Below, piece by piece: positions 43,302 to 52,341 of a stretch of 64,000 bases of DNA; position 1 is the stretch's first letter, and the number at the start of each line of letters is the position of its first letter. The DNA lies in the NCBI GenBank assembly GCA_044357345.1, contig JBIKPR010000003.1, forward strand, positions 26,455 through 90,454. The letters run 5' to 3'. The notes beneath the pieces were generated by a model. It was given only the letters and a program-made list of their open reading frames with translations. It was not told the DNA's origin and did not search any database. The DNA comes from JABMMZ01 sp044357345. Lineage in GTDB: Bacteria; Bacteroidota; Bacteroidia; NS11-12g; UBA955. The translations under genes and the position numbers were made by a program.

Positions 43302-44246
43302 ATGAAAGTTACCGTTATTATTCCTTGCTTTAATGTTCAAAATTGTATTTTAGAATGTTTAAATTCTGTTTTTGAGCAGACGCACAAAAATATTGAAGTC
43401 ATATGTATAGATAATAATTCAACAGATAATACTAATGAACTTTTACAAAATGCAAAAAAAAAGTATTCGACACTTATAGTTGAAAAAGAACTAAATATTG
43501 GTGCACCTGCGGCACGTAATAAAGGCCTTGCTAATGCTTCTGGGGAATGGATTCAATTTCTAGATGCCGACGATTTGCTATTACCTGGGAAAATTGAACA
43601 CCAAGTAAATCTTATAAATCAATCAAAAAATGTTCCTTTTGTAGCAGCAGCTTCTTACCATAAAGATATTTTTAAAAAAAGAAAGCTAAAGCTTCCTAAT
43701 GTTGAAATTTGGAAAGCCCTTTTTACAACAAATTTAGGGATAACGAGCTCTAATTTATTTCGCAGGTCTCAGGTTTTAGACGTGGGTGCTTGGAATGAAA
43801 CAATTAAAAGTTCACAAGAATATGATTTGATGTTCAGATTAATAAAAGTATTTGGTGAACCATTGATCGATAATGAACCGTTAACGCTTATAAGAGAGAG
43901 AAAAATTGGTCAAATCTCTCAAAGAAATCCCAAAGAAAAATGGAATCAATATATCCAACTGAGAGTTGGTATCATTCACTATCTTAAATCTGATTTAGCA
44001 GCTTATTTTACAATAAATAAAAATTGGTTTTATCAAGAGCTTTTTATAGACATTCGTTTCTTGTACCCTTTTGACCCAAAAGCCGCTAAAGCATATTTTG
44101 ACAACCATTTGCCCAAAAACTTTAAGCCATTACCTTCTCCTGCAAATTCTTCTGTTTATTGTTTATTGTTTAATTTTTTGGGTTTTGAAAAAACAGAGTT
44201 ATTTAGGTATAAACTCAGAATCTTTAAGATTTTTATCAAGCAATGA
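43302..44246 (+). CDS. GT2-family glycosyltransferase
   Basis: A 314-residue GT-A glycosyltransferase with VIIPCFNVQNCI, IDNNSTDNT and the metal-binding QFLDADDLLLP motif, plus a SSNLFRRSQV acceptor-side region. It lacks transmembrane helices, as is normal for repeat-unit assembly enzymes. It begins a new block after a 181-base gap and ends 4 bases into the fdtA gene (ATGA overlap), so its linkage probably involves the 3-amino sugar made by the next three genes. Confidence 0.88.
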   Translation: MKVTVIIPCFNVQNCILECLNSVFEQTHKNIEVICIDNNSTDNTNELLQNAKKKYSTLIVEKELNIGAPAARNKGLANASGEWIQFLDADDLLLPGKIEHQVNLINQSKNVPFVAAASYHKDIFKKRKLKLPNVEIWKALFTTNLGITSSNLFRRSQVLDVGAWNETIKSSQEYDLMFRLIKVFGEPLIDNEPLTLIRERKIGQISQRNPKEKWNQYIQLRVGIIHYLKSDLAAYFTINKNWFYQELFIDIRFLYPFDPKAAKAYFDNHLPKNFKPLPSPANSSVYCLLFNFLGFEKTELFRYKLRIFKIFIKQ

Positions 44247-44647
44247 CAAAACCCCATATTATCCAATTTAAACGCATCGGTAAACCATCTGAAGGTTACT
44301 TATCTATAGGTGAATCCAATTCAGATATACCATTTGAGGTAAAGCGAAATTTTTGGACTTACTTTACACCAGAAGAAGTGGTTCGAGGAAGACATGCTCA
44401 TTATGAGACAGAAATGGTGCTTATCGCCATGGCAGGCAGAATAGTGGTCAATACAGAAATGCCCGATGGAAGTCTCAACGTATTTGTATTAGATAAGCCG
44501 GATATGGGATTGTACATGCCCAAATTGTGTTGGCACACCATGCAGTATTCACACAATGCTGTTCAGCTTGTTATTGCATCAAGTGTATACAATGAATCAG
44601 ATTATATTAGAAGCTACGAGGATTTTAAAGCATTGCAAAAGAAATGA
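44243..44647 (+). CDS. fdtA: dTDP-4-oxo-6-deoxyglucose 3,4-ketoisomerase (FdtA/QdtA type)
   Basis: A 134-residue cupin of the WxcM-like/FdtA family. The active-site histidines lie in VVRGRHAHYETE, and the C-terminal block VYNESDYIRSYEDF is diagnostic. It moves the keto group of dTDP-4-keto-6-deoxyglucose from C4 to C3. FdtA and QdtA differ only in C4 stereochemistry of the product, which cannot be read here, so galacto (Fuc3NAc) or gluco (Qui3NAc) is open. It overlaps the following acetyltransferase by 4 bases. Confidence 0.85.
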   Translation: MTKPHIIQFKRIGKPSEGYLSIGESNSDIPFEVKRNFWTYFTPEEVVRGRHAHYETEMVLIAMAGRIVVNTEMPDGSLNVFVLDKPDMGLYMPKLCWHTMQYSHNAVQLVIASSVYNESDYIRSYEDFKALQKK

Positions 44648-45195
44648 TTCATCCCTTGTCTGATGTTCAAACCAAGCAAATAGGTGGAAAAACCACTGTT
44701 TGGCAGTTTGCTGTGATTTTGAAAAATGCCGTAATAGGGAGTAATTGCAACATTAATTGCCATACATTTATAGAAAATGATGTGGTCATTGGAGACAATG
44801 TAACAGTAAAAAGTGGGGTCTATTTATGGGATGGTATAAGGGTGGAAGATTCTGTATTTATTGGTCCTAATGCCACTTTTGTTAATGATCCTTACCCCAA
44901 ATCTAAACAATATCCGAGTGTTTTTCAACAGACTATACTGCGAAAAGGGTGTAGTATAGGCGCAAACGCTACGATACTAGGAGGATTAGAAATAGGTGAA
45001 TATGCATTAATTGGGGCTGGTAGTGTGGTAACCAAGAATGTTAAACCCTATGCACTTATGTTGGGAAACCCAGCCAAGCAAAATGCTTGGGTAAATAATA
45101 ATGGCGAAAAACTCAGAGAAATTTCAAGTGGTATATACAAGGACAGTCAGGGTAATAGCTACGAGGTAGTAAATGAAAGATTAGTAAAAAAATAA
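44644..45195 (+). CDS. dTDP-3-amino-3,6-dideoxyhexose N-acetyltransferase (FdtC/QdtC type)
   Basis: A 183-residue left-handed beta-helix acetyltransferase with hexapeptide repeats (IGSNCNINCHTFIEN, IGPNATFVNDPYP, IGANATILGG, IGAGSVVTKNV) and the LGNPAKQ ending. The FVNDPYPKS loop is shared with QdtC/WxcM-type N-acetyltransferases that acetylate the 3-amino group of dTDP-3-amino-3,6-dideoxyhexoses. Gene order with fdtA upstream and fdtB downstream supports this role. Confidence 0.82.
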   Translation: MIHPLSDVQTKQIGGKTTVWQFAVILKNAVIGSNCNINCHTFIENDVVIGDNVTVKSGVYLWDGIRVEDSVFIGPNATFVNDPYPKSKQYPSVFQQTILRKGCSIGANATILGGLEIGEYALIGAGSVVTKNVKPYALMLGNPAKQNAWVNNNGEKLREISSGIYKDSQGNSYEVVNERLVKK

Positions 45196-45314
45196 TTAGA
45201 CTTGGTTTCAGAGCGCTTTGAACGACTGACTTCAAACAATCATAATATCAAAATGAGTTATTTCACCCTGAATTTTTCGGATAAAAGAAAAGAACAATCT
45301 AAAAACAATCTAAA

Positions 45315-46418
45315 ATGATTACATACTTAGACCTAAAATCTATCAACTTAGCCCATCAAGACGAGCTTAAAACCGCCTTTGATGATGTGCTAAATAGTGG
45401 TTGGTATATTATGGGCAAACAATTAGAACAGTTTGAACAAAATTATGCCCAATTCAATCAAACAAAATATAGTGTAGGCGTTGCAAATGGTTTAGATGCC
45501 CTTATCCTCTCATTGAAAGCTCTAAACATAGGTAAGGAAGACGAAGTAATTGTGCCATCCAATACCTACATAGCAACATGGTTGGCAGTTTCTTATGTTG
45601 GTGCTATTCCTGTCCCAGTGGAGCCACATTGGTCTACTTGTAACATCAATCCCTCTTTAATTGTATCTAAAATAACACCCAGAACAAAAGCCATTATTCC
45701 GGTAAATTTGTATGGCCAAGCCGCTGAAATGGATAAAATTATGGCAATAGCAAATCAGTACAATTTAGCTGTAGTTGAAGACAATGCACAGGCTCAAGGT
45801 GCACTTTGCTGCGGCAAATTGACGGGCAGTTTTGGTCATTTGAATGCGACAAGTTTTTATCCAGGTAAAAACCTTGGGGCTTTGGGTGATGCCGGCGCAA
45901 TAACATCCAATGATGAAGCCCTTATCAAACAAATAAAGGTACTTCGCAATTATGGTTCACAAGTGAAGTATTATAATGAAATAAAGGGCGTCAACTCAAG
46001 ATTGGATGAGTTGCAAGCGGCCTTACTTACTGTAAAATTAAAATATTTGCCTTCAGACACTGAAGAAAGACAAAGGTTGGCAGCAATATATGATGAGCAA
46101 TTATCAGGAATAGAAGGTTTAACATTGCCTCAAAATGCGGAGAATTGTACTTCAGTGTACCATATTTATCAAATTAGAACACGCCAAAGAGACTCCATAC
46201 AAAAGTATTTGACAGAACATGGCATTGGCACTGTGATTCATTATCCTGTTCCACCACATTTACAGAATGCTTATTCAGAACTTAATTATCAAAAAGGAGA
46301 TTTTCCAATAGCAGAAAAAATTGCAAATGAAACTTTAAGTATTCCACTATATCAAGGTATGACTGAAGCGCAGCAAATGCAAGTAATTGAAACAATTAAA
46401 ACTTTTTTTAATCTTTAA
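45315..46418 (+). CDS. fdtB: dTDP-3-keto-6-deoxyhexose 3-transaminase (FdtB/QdtB type)
   Basis: A 367-residue DegT-family aminotransferase. Schiff-base Lys185 lies in TSFYPGKNLGALGDAG, the form typical of FdtB/QdtB/DesV-type sugar aminotransferases, and the PLP Asp in VVEDNAQAQG. It converts the 3-keto sugar from FdtA to the 3-amino sugar, which the adjacent acetyltransferase acetylates. It follows that gene after a 119-base gap with no recognisable signal. Confidence 0.85.
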   Translation: MITYLDLKSINLAHQDELKTAFDDVLNSGWYIMGKQLEQFEQNYAQFNQTKYSVGVANGLDALILSLKALNIGKEDEVIVPSNTYIATWLAVSYVGAIPVPVEPHWSTCNINPSLIVSKITPRTKAIIPVNLYGQAAEMDKIMAIANQYNLAVVEDNAQAQGALCCGKLTGSFGHLNATSFYPGKNLGALGDAGAITSNDEALIKQIKVLRNYGSQVKYYNEIKGVNSRLDELQAALLTVKLKYLPSDTEERQRLAAIYDEQLSGIEGLTLPQNAENCTSVYHIYQIRTRQRDSIQKYLTEHGIGTVIHYPVPPHLQNAYSELNYQKGDFPIAEKIANETLSIPLYQGMTEAQQMQVIETIKTFFNL

Positions 46419-46477
46419 ACTATCGAGGCTTCAGAATATATCTGAGCTTCTAAAACTATACAATTAACCGCCAACAG

Positions 46478-47404
46478 ATGTCCAAAATATCCATCATAAT
46501 ACCTTGTTATTACAACGAATTGAATATTCCTAGTACCAGTCTTGAACTCTTGGAAAACGAAAAAAACTTTCCAGAAGGAACTACCTTTGAATATGTAATG
46601 GTTGATGATGGTTCTAAAGACAATACTTGGAACGAATTGCAAAAGTTTAAACAAGCCAATCCGGAGAAAGTAAAGCTCGTAAAACTCTCAGGAAATTTTG
46701 GTAGCTACAATGCGATACTTGCCGGTATGAAATATGCAAGTGGAGACTGTAATGTAATTATTGCAGCAGACCTACAAGATCCATTATCATTAATGCCCAA
46801 AATGTTTGCCCATTGGCAAAATGGCATCCAATTGGTAATGGGAAATAGAGAAGATAGAGAAGATCCTTTTTTAAGTAAATTGTTCGCAAATACCTTTCAG
46901 TTTTTAATCAGACGTTTTGCCTTGCCAAATTTACCCAAAGGTGGATTTGATTATGTTTTGTTCGATAAAAAATTGAAAGTAGAAGTTTTGGCAATGGATG
47001 AAAAAAACTCCAATAGCTTATATCTACTTATCTGGTTGAAGTATGAATACATTACCATTCCATACAAAAGATTAGAGCGAAAAGTAGGTAAAAGCCGCTG
47101 GACCATGAAGAAAAAAATTAAACTATTTGTCGATTCATTCGTTGCTTTTTCTTTTGCACCGATAAGAATTATAACAGTTTCTGGTTTTGTATTAGGTGCA
47201 GTAGCTATATTTTACGCTTTGTTTATTTTGTATAACCGTTTTGCAGGCAATATAGCGGTAGAAGGTTGGACAACCATGATGATGGTGTTTATATTTGTTT
47301 CAGCTTTCCAAATGGTTGCCATTGGTATATTGGGTGAATATTTATGGAGAACCTTGGATGCAAGTAGGAAACGTCCAAATTATGTGGTGGATAAGGTTGA
47401 ATAG
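46478..47404 (+). CDS. GT2 polyprenyl-phosphate glycosyltransferase (GtrB-like, two C-terminal TM helices)
   Basis: A 308-residue protein with a GT2 domain (IIIPCYYNELNI, VDDGSKDNT, AADLQDPLSLM, SGNFGSYNAI) and two C-terminal transmembrane helices around residues 230-255 and 265-290. This is the GtrB/DPM1 arrangement for making polyprenyl-phosphate sugars. It differs clearly from the similar enzyme at 18.6 kb. Its position after the fdt genes suggests the 3-acetamido sugar or a side-chain sugar as donor, which cannot be tested from sequence. Confidence 0.86.
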   Translation: MSKISIIIPCYYNELNIPSTSLELLENEKNFPEGTTFEYVMVDDGSKDNTWNELQKFKQANPEKVKLVKLSGNFGSYNAILAGMKYASGDCNVIIAADLQDPLSLMPKMFAHWQNGIQLVMGNREDREDPFLSKLFANTFQFLIRRFALPNLPKGGFDYVLFDKKLKVEVLAMDEKNSNSLYLLIWLKYEYITIPYKRLERKVGKSRWTMKKKIKLFVDSFVAFSFAPIRIITVSGFVLGAVAIFYALFILYNRFAGNIAVEGWTTMMMVFIFVSAFQMVAIGILGEYLWRTLDASRKRPNYVVDKVE

Positions 47405-47530
47405 TTTAACTTAAATCCTCAATAGGATGGGAAGGTTGTTTTTTAAACAATAAATTAAATTTATCCATTCGTTTTTAGATAATCTATAGATTGTTGTTAA
47501 ATAAAAATCACTAGGAATTATTGAGTTTAA

Positions 47531-49405
47531 ATGAAAAAGATATTAGGTATCTCTGCTTTTTACCATGACTCAGCGGCAGCAATTGTTGTTGGCGGCAAAG
47601 TCATTGCAGCAGCCCAAGAGGAACGTTTTACAAGGGATAAACACACACCTAATTTCCCCCAAAAGGCTATTGAATATTGTTTTCAAGAAGCCGGTTTCAA
47701 TATAGATGAGTTGGACGCAGTGGTTTTTTATGATAAGCCATTTTTAAAATTTGAGCGATTGCTTGAAACCTATTATGCCTTTGCTCCAAAAGGCTTAATG
47801 TCGTTTATTAAAGCCATTCCAATTTGGCTTAATGAAAAATTATTCATAAAGAAACTCATAGTTGATCATTTAAAAGAGATACAATCATTTGACAAAAAAA
47901 AGTTAAAAATTTTATTTTCAGAGCACCATTTATCTCATGCTGCTAGTGCATTTTATGTATCCCCTTTCAAATCATCAGCTATATTAACTATTGATGGCGT
48001 AGGTGAGTGGAGCACAGCCTCTATTGCTTATGGAGAAGAAGGTCACATAAAGCTTATTAAGGAATTAGATTTTCCGCATTCTGTAGGTTTGTTGTATTCA
48101 GCGTTTACTTATTTCCTTGGTTTTACGGTTAATTCAGGCGAGTATAAACTTATGGGACTTGCACCTTATGGTGATCCAGATGCTCAACAAACGAAGTCTT
48201 ATGTAGATATCATTAAAACCAATCTTGTGGATATTAAGGAGGATGGTTCTATTTGGCTCAATCAAAAATACTTTAATTATGCCACTGGATTAAGGATGGT
48301 TAAAGACCATAAATGGGAAAAATTGTTTGGTTTTTCGCGCAGAGATGACAAAGATGAATTGAAACAATACCACTGTAATCTAGCATTTGCAATTCAGAAA
48401 GTTACCGAAGAAATCGTAATTAAAATGGCAATAGAAGCCAAACGAATCACCAATAGTGATTATTTATGCATGGCAGGTGGAGTGGCTTTGAATTGTGTTG
48501 CAAATGGGAAACTATTAAGTAAAAAAATATTTAAAGAAATATATATACAACCCGCTGCCGGTGATGCAGGTGGGGCTTTAGGTGCTGCATTGGCGGCCTC
48601 TTGTATGTATTTCGATGAGCCTAGAGTTTACAATACTGAAAATCCAGCTTTTGATACTATGTCGGGCTCTTATTTGGGTCCAGATTATTCTGATAAAGAA
48701 ATAGAACAAATGTGCCGTTTGGTAAAAGCAGTATATGTTAAATACTCAGATACTCCGAAGATGTCTGAGTATGTGGCATCTAAACTTGCCGATGGAGCGG
48801 TAGTGGGATGGTTTCAGGGTAGAATGGAATTTGGTCCTAGAGCTTTGGGCAATAGAAGTATTCTTGGCGATGCAAGAAATCCTGGAATGCAAAAGAAACT
48901 GAATCTAAAAATTAAATACCGTGAAGGTTTTAGGCCTTTTGCACCATCTGTTTTGGCCGAAGATGTACAAGATTATTTTGATCTTGATTCAGATTCACCT
49001 TATATGTTGTTTGTGTCTTACGTAAAAGAAAGTAGAAGGAAGTCTTTACCAATAGATCTTCATACCATTAAATTATGGGATAAATTGTATTTCAACAGAA
49101 GCGATTTACAAGCAATTACCCATATCGATTTTTCAGCTAGAATACAATCTGTGCATAAAGAAACCAATCCTCGTTATTGGAACTTAATTAATGCCTTTAA
49201 GCAAATAACGGGCTATGGTTTGCTTATCAATACAAGTTTTAATGTTAGGGGTGAACCGATAGTTTGTACACCTGTCGATGCATTCAGGTGTTTTATGAGC
49301 ACTGAAATGGACTATTTGGTGATCAATGATTATGTCTTTGAAAAGAAAGAACAAGTCGACTGGCAAAACAAAGATAAATGGATGCTTAAATTCAAAAAGG
49401 ATTAA
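47531..49405 (+). CDS. O-carbamoyltransferase (NodU/CmcH/TobZ/SxtI family)
   Basis: A 624-residue two-domain enzyme. The N-terminal Kae1-like domain starts ILGISAFYHDSAAAIV and contains EHHLSHAASAF (metal-binding His around residues 132-136); the C-terminal YrdC-like domain includes GRMEFGPRALGNRSI and NTSFNVRGEPIV. It makes carbamoyl-adenylate from carbamoyl phosphate and ATP and carbamoylates a hydroxyl, presumably on a sugar of this polysaccharide. It is followed by two small membrane-protein genes that accompany such enzymes in other loci. Confidence 0.9.
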   Translation: MKKILGISAFYHDSAAAIVVGGKVIAAAQEERFTRDKHTPNFPQKAIEYCFQEAGFNIDELDAVVFYDKPFLKFERLLETYYAFAPKGLMSFIKAIPIWLNEKLFIKKLIVDHLKEIQSFDKKKLKILFSEHHLSHAASAFYVSPFKSSAILTIDGVGEWSTASIAYGEEGHIKLIKELDFPHSVGLLYSAFTYFLGFTVNSGEYKLMGLAPYGDPDAQQTKSYVDIIKTNLVDIKEDGSIWLNQKYFNYATGLRMVKDHKWEKLFGFSRRDDKDELKQYHCNLAFAIQKVTEEIVIKMAIEAKRITNSDYLCMAGGVALNCVANGKLLSKKIFKEIYIQPAAGDAGGALGAALAASCMYFDEPRVYNTENPAFDTMSGSYLGPDYSDKEIEQMCRLVKAVYVKYSDTPKMSEYVASKLADGAVVGWFQGRMEFGPRALGNRSILGDARNPGMQKKLNLKIKYREGFRPFAPSVLAEDVQDYFDLDSDSPYMLFVSYVKESRRKSLPIDLHTIKLWDKLYFNRSDLQAITHIDFSARIQSVHKETNPRYWNLINAFKQITGYGLLINTSFNVRGEPIVCTPVDAFRCFMSTEMDYLVINDYVFEKKEQVDWQNKDKWMLKFKKD

Positions 49406-49514
49406 TATTTAGCAAAAAAGATCATAAAGAGTATAAGCATTGCACTGAATACTAGCTCTTATTAGATAATTCAACAAGATCAAAATTTAACTATAAATAG
49501 AACCTCAAAAAAGG

Positions 49515-49522
49515 TATTTTTG
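49515..49522 (+). promoter_or_regulatory. weak candidate -7 box (TATTTTTG)
   Basis: TATTTTTG fits TAnnTTTG, 39 bases before the DUF5989 gene and within a 155-base gap, but no -33 element is visible at the expected distance. It could allow separate expression of the two small membrane proteins. Confidence 0.25.
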
Positions 49523-49560
49523 TGTGAAAATTCAGATTAGAATTTAACTAAATTAATGAA

Positions 49561-49710
49561 ATGGAATTTATCGCAGAACTTTGGAAATATGTTAAACAAA
49601 GAAAAAAATTTTGGCTCTTACCAATAATTATTGTTTTGCTGTTTTTAGGCATATTATTAGTTATTGGCGGATCGACTGCAATTTCTCCATTTATTTATTC
49701 CATATTTTAA
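49561..49710 (+). CDS. DUF5989-family small membrane protein
   Basis: A 49-residue protein of the composition MEFIAELWKYVKQRKKFW, then one strongly hydrophobic helix (LLPIIIVLLFLGILLVIGG), ending in PFIYSIF. This matches the tiny DUF5989 proteins found next to carbamoyltransferases. It has a short basic cytoplasmic N terminus and a single membrane span. Function unknown. It lies 3 bases before the SxtJ gene; the pair is almost certainly co-expressed. Confidence 0.85.
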   Translation: MEFIAELWKYVKQRKKFWLLPIIIVLLFLGILLVIGGSTAISPFIYSIF

Positions 49711-49713
49711 ATC

Positions 49714-50082
49714 ATGAAGGCAATAAAAAGTAATCCAGACAAAACCACTTTAATAATATCAATGGGGTTTTTAATGGTCTTTTTGGTCTATAAACTAGAT
49801 TGGGCCATTTTAGTTTCACTTATTGTTGGCTTGATTGGTGCTTTTTTTACAGGTTTAAGTAGGTTGATAGAAAAATTTTGGTTCAAGTTAGCTTATATCC
49901 TTAGCCTCATTGTCCCGAATATTCTTTTGGGTTTTATATTTTTTTTTATTCTCTTTCCACTTTCTTTCTTGTCTAAAATATTTAGAAAAAATGACCTACT
50001 AAAATTAAAGAATATTAGAACTTCTGTTTACACAAATAGACTAGATACAATTGACAAAGCACACTTTGATAATATGTGGTAA
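49714..50082 (+). CDS. SxtJ-family membrane protein
   Basis: A 122-residue protein with three likely transmembrane segments (residues about 12-28, 32-50 and 60-88) and a basic C-terminal tail. Length, topology and position directly after carbamoyltransferase and DUF5989 genes match the SxtJ family, named after a gene of unknown function next to the carbamoyltransferase sxtI in saxitoxin clusters. It may anchor the carbamoyltransferase to the membrane or help it reach lipid-linked substrates; this is inference. Confidence 0.82.
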   Translation: MKAIKSNPDKTTLIISMGFLMVFLVYKLDWAILVSLIVGLIGAFFTGLSRLIEKFWFKLAYILSLIVPNILLGFIFFFILFPLSFLSKIFRKNDLLKLKNIRTSVYTNRLDTIDKAHFDNMW

Positions 50083-50155
50083 TGCTTTGACTGACAACAA
50101 TCAATTATTTAATCAATAAAAAGCTATAGCATTGCAACAATTAAACCAATTTCGT

Positions 50156-51139
50156 ATGCAAAACATTTTAGAAAATCACCCGTATATTCGGGAGATTATT
50201 TTATTAGAAAATCAAAACCCTGATCGATTGGATTTTCATTCAAAGGCAGAACATTTGTTAAGCAAAATGGGGGCCGACAATGAATTTCTAAAATTAGTTG
50301 TTAAACGCAATCTGGATGATACTGGATTTTTAAATCAAAAATGGAGTATGTATAATATTCCTTTTTTTTACATTTACGAAACACCGGATTTTTATTTAAA
50401 GATTCATTTTTTTCCAAAAATGGAACATTTTGTTAAGGGAACTGCAGCACATTGCATTCACCACCACAACAATTATATTTTAACCACAGCCGCAATATTT
50501 GGAACCGGATACGAAACGATACTTTTTGACAAAAAAATTGAGGTAGATCCAATAACGCTAAAAAGTAAATTAAGTATTGCAAAGCATTTTACGCAGGCTG
50601 AATTTCCTGTTCACAGAATTGATGCTTGGGAACCCCATATTGTATTTAATCCTGAAAAGTTTTCAGCCACTTTGCAATTGTGGACACCTGAACAAAAGCG
50701 GTTAACGGATTCATTGCGCTTTAATCCTGTATTGAAATTCATAAAACAACCCTTAAGAAAGTTGATTTATCTTTTTGGATTAGAGAAAAATTTTGGAATT
50801 GCTGCACAAAAAACTTTTCAGTGGTATGTGCAAGACAATCAATTTATGGCAATTGAGGAAGATGTATATTTTAAACCGACAAGAGAAGATGTTGGCCCAT
50901 TGGTAAACAATTTCAGCATTCAAACAGTTTGTTATTTTATTCAGAACATGGGCTTGGTTGACAAATTGTTTTTAGCAGATTTTATAAAAGATTCTAGAAT
51001 TCCTGCATATTACAAATCTTATGTCCAATCATTACTGGATGATAAGCCAATTGAAGAAACATTTTGTAAGAAAGAAATCAATATCCCACTCAAGACATAC
51101 ACCATTCAAAATGTATTTGATGCTGCTGCCTCAAATTAA
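50156..51139 (+). CDS. hypothetical protein with a His-rich motif, possibly cupin-like
   Basis: A 327-residue soluble protein I do not recognise. The most striking feature is a His-rich stretch AAHCIHHHNNYILTTA around residue 102, followed by a GTGYETILF segment; such an arrangement could be the first half of a cupin-type metal site, and a later EPHIVF could add a ligand. No signal peptide or membrane helix. It lies between the SxtJ gene (73-base gap) and a GT4 gene (2 bases), so it belongs to the glycan locus by position. The ATG at 50156 was chosen; a TTG at 50132 would add eight residues. Confidence 0.6.
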   Translation: MQNILENHPYIREIILLENQNPDRLDFHSKAEHLLSKMGADNEFLKLVVKRNLDDTGFLNQKWSMYNIPFFYIYETPDFYLKIHFFPKMEHFVKGTAAHCIHHHNNYILTTAAIFGTGYETILFDKKIEVDPITLKSKLSIAKHFTQAEFPVHRIDAWEPHIVFNPEKFSATLQLWTPEQKRLTDSLRFNPVLKFIKQPLRKLIYLFGLEKNFGIAAQKTFQWYVQDNQFMAIEEDVYFKPTREDVGPLVNNFSIQTVCYFIQNMGLVDKLFLADFIKDSRIPAYYKSYVQSLLDDKPIEETFCKKEINIPLKTYTIQNVFDAAASN

Positions 51140-51141
51140 TT

Positions 51142-52341
51142 ATGCGATTAATCTACTACTCACCCCATCCTACACACGACCTAGTTAGTGAGGTTGGTTA
51201 TTCAACACATCAAAGAGAAACAATAAATGCATTGAAAGATCTTGGGGTTGAAGTTCTACCAGTTGTGATGGGTGGTTCACAAGTTTCAGAATTGCAATAC
51301 ACTGAAGGAAAAGCAATTGAACATAATGGGTTAAAGTATTATATCAAGAAGATCACGCCTAGGTTCATTTGGGTGTCTATTAAAGATTTTTTCTTATTAC
51401 AACACGATAAAAAAGCTGGTCGCATACTGAACCAAGCAATTTTAGATTTTAAAGCTGATATTGTATATGAACGCTCAGAATACTTGCAAGATAGTGGAGT
51501 TAAGCCTGTTAAATCTCACAAAATTAAATATTTTATTGAGGTAAATGCCCCCTTTGTCGAAGAGATGATAGCCATGGAAGGCCGTTCAATATGGATTAGT
51601 TTGGCACATAAAAAGGAGAAAAAAAAGTACAAAAATGCAGATAAAATATTTGTGGTATCTAGTGCCTTAAAAGATTTTATTGTAAAACGCTATAAAATTG
51701 ACCCGGATAAAATTATTATTTCCCCAAATAGAATTAACCCTGATTTGTTTTTGAAAAATACGATAAGTGAGAAACCAAATAATTTAATCGACTTTAAGGA
51801 TTCAACTGTAATTGGTTTTGTTGGTTCTATATTACCCCACCATTATGTCGATGTTCTCATTGAAGCCTTTAATAAAGTTATCAAATTAGATAAAAAGGCA
51901 AGTTTGTTAATCATTGGGGAGGGTGCCCTCTTGAACCAATTAAAAAGCATGGTAAACCAGTACGGTCTAAATGACCAAGTTTTTTTTATCGGTAAAGTGC
52001 CTCACCATCAAGTTCACAATTATATTAATCAAATGGATGTTTGTGTGATGCCTGGTTCTAATTGGTATGGTTCGCCAATAAAAATTTTTGAATATGCTGT
52101 TCTTGGAAAGGCCATTGTAGCGCCTGATAATTCGCCATTAAGAGATGTAATGGTAAACGGCGAAGATGGTATCCTGGTTGAAACAAATGCAGAAAAACTG
52201 GCAATTGCATTTATTGATTTAATAGATTCAGCCGAACTGCGTGCTACATTGGGTAATAAATTTAAAACCAAAGTACTTGCCGATTATACATGGAAAAGTG
52301 CAGCAAAAATGATCATTAACGCTGCCGAAAATCACTTATGA
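51142..52341 (+). CDS. GT4-family glycosyltransferase
   Basis: A 399-residue GT-B glycosyltransferase: YYSPHPTHDLVSEVGYSTH at the acceptor loop, VGFVGSILPHH in the linker to the donor domain, and MPGSNWYGSPIKIFEYAVLGKAI as the donor-binding region with the conserved Glu. It adds a sugar to the lipid-linked intermediate in the cytoplasm. It overlaps the next GT4 gene by 4 bases (ATGA). Confidence 0.88.
   Translation: MRLIYYSPHPTHDLVSEVGYSTHQRETINALKDLGVEVLPVVMGGSQVSELQYTEGKAIEHNGLKYYIKKITPRFIWVSIKDFFLLQHDKKAGRILNQAILDFKADIVYERSEYLQDSGVKPVKSHKIKYFIEVNAPFVEEMIAMEGRSIWISLAHKKEKKKYKNADKIFVVSSALKDFIVKRYKIDPDKIIISPNRINPDLFLKNTISEKPNNLIDFKDSTVIGFVGSILPHHYVDVLIEAFNKVIKLDKKASLLIIGEGALLNQLKSMVNQYGLNDQVFFIGKVPHHQVHNYINQMDVCVMPGSNWYGSPIKIFEYAVLGKAIVAPDNSPLRDVMVNGEDGILVETNAEKLAIAFIDLIDSAELRATLGNKFKTKVLADYTWKSAAKMIINAAENHL

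Noticed and set aside
47436..47450. Short inverted repeat TTGTTT...AAACAA as a terminator after the GT2 gene
   Set aside because: The stem is only six AT-rich base pairs with no following T-run, too weak to call.
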